Assembly (NCBI GenBank): GCA_021816165.1
Contig: JAKAYZ010000148.1
Location: 1-6,439, forward strand
Origin: Planctomycetota bacterium
GTDB lineage: Bacteria > Planctomycetota > Phycisphaerae > WQYP01
Reading direction: 5' to 3'
DNA length: 6,439 bases
This document shows positions 3,757 to 6,439 of this stretch, one piece after another. A model generated the notes under the pieces. The model worked only from the letters and a program-made list of their open reading frames with translations. It made no database searches and was not told the origin of the DNA. The position numbers and the translations under genes are program-made. Within the stretch, counting starts at the first letter, position 1. Every line of letters begins with the position of its first letter.

Positions 3757-6439
3757 GGAACCCGGCAATTACCTGATTGGTAAGGCTGACCGTACGGGCC
3801 GGTGTGCGGGACCGCGTATCAGCCTTGCCTGCGGCAATGGCGTGCTGCAATTCGCGCACCCGATTCTGCGAAAGCTCCATCTTCGGATAGCGCACCTCGC
3901 GGAAACCCGTGACCGGCTCCGGGACGCGCAAAATATCCAGCCAGAGGTTGTACAGCCAGGGTTCATGAAGTTCGCACGTATCCACCAGGCGGGTGTACCA
4001 GTCGCGGTATTCTTTTTCGCGGGCGTGCCACGAGGGCAGCAAGGCGCGCAGCCAGCGGCAATGGCGGAGAATGCGCATCTGCCAGTCCCGGCCTTTGATA
4101 TGAAAACGGATTTTTACTCCGCCAATTTCAAACTCCGGTTGATTCAGATGCAGGTACTTGATTTTATCGCCATTGGCGGGGTTGACGTTATAACGGCGGC
4201 GGTCGCGGCGGTATTTGTCCGGATTGGTGTAGAGCATGGCTACGTATACTTCATCTTTAATCATCATCACCTTGGCCAAATTCCAGATTACGGCGCGGGT
4301 GACGGCGAAATTGCGCTGGGCATGGTCCTGCTGGTAGGTTTTAACCACACGCGAAGCGAAGCCACGACCGTAGGGCAGCGTGCCCCATTGGATGGCGTCG
4401 AAAAGGCGAATGACATAGTCGCGGCGGGCGGTATCATCCAGATCGGGCATCTGATCCAGGGTGGTGCGGCACAGCCGGCGATACAGCGTGGCATTACGCC
4501 GCCCCCACAGCGAACTTACGGTGAGGATATTGGCCTTGCGTTCAATGGCCTGATCCACGGTTTCCACCTGGCGTGGGGCCGCGACGCCGAAAAGATCCGG
4601 CCGGAGCACAATTTTCCGCCCGATGTTGAAAGCCCGGTAATTACGCTCGAATTCGCGGCGCACGGCGTGGCGGATGGCCCAGGTGATGCTTTTGTAAGAG
4701 ACGGGAATAAAGCCCAGTTGGTAAGCCACCCCCAGCATCATGATGTTGGCGTAAAGTTTGGAATCCAGCAGACGTTCGCACAAATCGCCGACATTAAAGC
4801 TGAAAAACTGGCCGGGTTTGCACTGTTTTTCGATGATGGCGGCCAGATTTTCCGGAGAAAAGTCGTCCCGACCCAGCAGGGTCAAAATCGTGGGAGTTTT
4901 GCCGGTGTTCACCACGGCGTGGGTGAATTTGGGAGAGGCCACACGAAGATAATCCGTGGGGGAAATGGCGCGGGCGGCCTCCACGGCATCCACGCCAATG
5001 AGCAAGTCGGCCTTGCCAAATGGGGTGATGGCGGAACCATGCACCGGCTGACGGGAAAACAGTAATTGGCTGAAGACCCCCCCATTGCGAATGGCCAGTC
5101 CCTTTTTATCGACAAAGGCAATCTGGTAGCCTTCCTTGTGGCCCGCCCGCACCAGAATTTCGCCCGCCACGCCGATGCCCATTCCGCCTACCCCAGCCAG
5201 GTAACAGCGCCATTGTTCGCGCATTTTCATGGCCGGCGGCTCGGGCATGCCGGTCAAATCCACCACTTCATCGGACATGCGCGGCGGGTGTTTGCGGGTC
5301 ACAATGACCTGTTCAAAGCTCGGACAGGCATGAATGCGCGAACAGGCCTGATCGTTGACGCAGGTGGTGAAGTCGGTCTGAATTTTCGGGCCGTAGTCAG
5401 TATCCGTAATTTTCAAGGCAGGACAGCCGGTCTGGTTGGTACATTCCAGGCAATATTCGCAGACTTCATCGGTGACATTCATGTAGGCTTTTTGGCGTAC
5501 AAAGCCGTGGTCCTTTTTTTCCGCCACTTCCGCCCGGTGTTTGCGCCGGTTGAAGGTGATGCCGCATTCTTTGTCGGCAATAACCACCTTGACGCCATCC
5601 TCCAAAATGACGCGTTCCAGCGTGTCGCGGTAATCTTCGCGGTGGGCGGGATTCATGCGGATAACGCGGGCCTGCGGCACGATCCGGCCATCCTTGCGTT
5701 TCATGCCCAGGGGGCCGGCGGCATCGGGAATGATGGCCCGGACAATGCGCTCGATGTCGTGGGAAAGCACTGTCTGGCCCACAATGTCCTGGGCCAGGGT
5801 GGGGTTGGGCTGATGGCCGGTCATGGCGGTGGTTTTGTTTTCCAGAATGATGTACGTAATATCCTGGCCCTGATTGATGGAATTGGCAATGGCGAGCTGA
5901 CCGGAATGGAAAAACGTGCCATCGCCCATGAAGACCAACTGTTTATTGCTGATGAATGGATCCACGCCACCGCCAGTGGCTCCGCCAAGACCCATGCCGC
6001 TGTAATTGTGCATGAGGGGCTTGTTAGGCTCGAACATCATCATGGTATAGCAGCCGGTATCGCCGTGGGCGACTAAATCCATCGGACCGCGACCATACTG
6101 ATCCTGCATGTATTTGGGATCCAGCAGACGCCGGCGAATCTCCAACAATGCGCTGGAGGAATCGCGATGCGGACAGCCGGGGCAATAAGCCGGGGTGCGC
6201 ACCGGAACGGTCATCTGCACCTGACTGGCCAGGGCGATGGTTTCCAATTCTTCCGTCAACCGTCCGTTGGACAGCTCGTGGGGAATATTGGGGGTATCGC
6301 GCAGAAATTTCGTCAGCAGTTCAATGAGAATCGAAGGATGGAGTCCACGGGTGGAGGGGATGCCGCTGGTTTTACCGGGGAAAGCTTTACCCCAAAGCTC
6401 CACCCGTGCACTGGCATGTTCCGCATCGGGCAGCCTGCG
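3743..6439 (-). CDS. Indolepyruvate-type 2-oxoacid:ferredoxin oxidoreductase, fused alpha-beta form, N-terminus cut by window edge
   Basis: The frame stays open from the TAA at 3743-3745 to the right edge (898 residues visible). The GTG at 6401-6403 is only an internal valine: twelve more in-frame codons precede it. Numbering from that GTG: the end of the transketolase-like middle region (1-65); the TPP domain with CPGCPHR (74-80), HGDTGCY (113-119), GDGTFFHSG (160-168) and ILENKTTAMTG (186-196), matching the cofactor motif of IorA; a cysteine-rich iron-sulfur segment (Cys315, 318, 321, 327, 348, 354, 360); the gamma domain with AGVGGMGIG (403-411) and GLAIRNGGVFSQ (435-446); and from about 590 a basic, Trp/Tyr-rich C-terminal domain like DUF6537. 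In fused bacterial family members of roughly 1,150-1,200 residues this order is standard, so the N-terminal pyrimidine-binding domain is presumably just outside. The family oxidises indolepyruvate and other aryl pyruvates to aryl-acetyl-CoA plus CO2 in the cytosol, reducing ferredoxin; the exact substrate cannot be read from sequence. Confidence 0.9.
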   Translation of the reverse strand, partial: RRLPDAEHASARVELWGKAFPGKTSGIPSTRGLHPSILIELLTKFLRDTPNIPHELSNGRLTEELETIALASQVQMTVPVRTPAYCPGCPHRDSSSALLEIRRRLLDPKYMQDQYGRGPMDLVAHGDTGCYTMMMFEPNKPLMHNYSGMGLGGATGGGVDPFISNKQLVFMGDGTFFHSGQLAIANSINQGQDITYIILENKTTAMTGHQPNPTLAQDIVGQTVLSHDIERIVRAIIPDAAGPLGMKRKDGRIVPQARVIRMNPAHREDYRDTLERVILEDGVKVVIADKECGITFNRRKHRAEVAEKKDHGFVRQKAYMNVTDEVCEYCLECTNQTGCPALKITDTDYGPKIQTDFTTCVNDQACSRIHACPSFEQVIVTRKHPPRMSDEVVDLTGMPEPPAMKMREQWRCYLAGVGGMGIGVAGEILVRAGHKEGYQIAFVDKKGLAIRNGGVFSQLLFSRQPVHGSAITPFGKADLLIGVDAVEAARAISPTDYLRVASPKFTHAVVNTGKTPTILTLLGRDDFSPENLAAIIEKQCKPGQFFSFNVGDLCERLLDSKLYANIMMLGVAYQLGFIPVSYKSITWAIRHAVRREFERNYRAFNIGRKIVLRPDLFGVAAPRQVETVDQAIERKANILTVSSLWGRRNATLYRRLCRTTLDQMPDLDDTARRDYVIRLFDAIQWGTLPYGRGFASRVVKTYQQDHAQRNFAVTRAVIWNLAKVMMIKDEVYVAMLYTNPDKYRRDRRRYNVNPANGDKIKYLHLNQPEFEIGGVKIRFHIKGRDWQMRILRHCRWLRALLPSWHAREKEYRDWYTRLVDTCELHEPWLYNLWLDILRVPEPVTGFREVRYPKMELSQNRVRELQHAIAAGKADTRSRTPARTVSLTNQVIAGFRGDP

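Noticed and set aside
2914..3783. Plus-strand open frame of 289 codons opposite the transporter half
   Set aside because: The translation is rich in His/Gln/Gly, typical of an antisense shadow of membrane-protein codons, and the opposite strand carries clear MFS motifs.
3842..6076. Two long plus-strand open frames (3842-5065 and 5066-6076) in the same register, opposite the oxidoreductase gene
   Set aside because: They lie exactly codon-on-codon antisense to a well-supported gene. In that register a stop arises only opposite TTA, CTA or TCA codons, which are rare in GC-rich genes, so long shadows are expected. Their translations show no recognisable motif.
6401..6403. GTG as the start codon of the oxidoreductase
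   Set aside because: The frame continues open through twelve more codons to the window edge, there is no ribosome-binding site before it, and the N-terminal domains of the family would be missing.
1..6439. tRNA, rRNA, CRISPR array, insertion sequence or long repeats
   Set aside because: Reading by eye found no cloverleaf, no regular spaced repeats, no transposase motifs and no terminal inverted repeats; a computational scan was not possible.

Overview
The window is bacterial chromosomal DNA, moderately GC-rich by eye, and all four recognisable genes lie on the minus strand. In transcription order (right to left) they are: (1) the C-terminal three quarters or so of a fused indolepyruvate-type 2-oxoacid:ferredoxin oxidoreductase, cut by the right edge; (2) a major-facilitator transporter fused to a PlsC/LPLAT acyltransferase domain; (3) a small secreted protein with a twin-arginine signal and a DsrE-like C-terminus; (4) the N-terminal part of a periplasmic solute-binding protein, cut by the left edge. 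No RNA gene, insertion sequence, CRISPR array or phage gene was seen. The fused oxidoreductase and the transporter-acyltransferase fusion do not fix the organism. A Gram-negative bacterium with ferredoxin-linked amino-acid metabolism fits; Planctomycetota, Acidobacteriota and Proteobacteria are all possible.

Right half (3743-6439): one long reading frame carries a thiamine-pyrophosphate domain, a cysteine-rich iron-sulfur segment, a gamma (KOR/POR) domain and a long C-terminal domain of the DUF6537 kind. It should oxidise aryl pyruvates made by transamination of aromatic amino acids to aryl-acetyl-CoA, passing electrons to ferredoxin. A 76-nt gap on the same strand leads to the transporter-acyltransferase gene (1738-3666), so the two may be co-transcribed. 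That fusion resembles the LplT/Aas idea (flip a lysophospholipid inward and re-acylate it), but its acyltransferase half lacks the Asp of the HX4D catalytic motif.

Left half (1-1737): a 285-nt intergenic stretch with an AT-rich core and a plausible minus-strand promoter precedes a tightly coupled pair of exported proteins, the Tat-type DsrE-like protein and the solute-binding protein. The ribosome-binding site of the second gene overlaps the stop codon of the first. The pair looks like a small periplasmic module, perhaps dealing with a sulfur species or an oxyanion. This is the least understood part of the window and the best candidate for an undescribed system, though nothing in the sequence proves its substrate.
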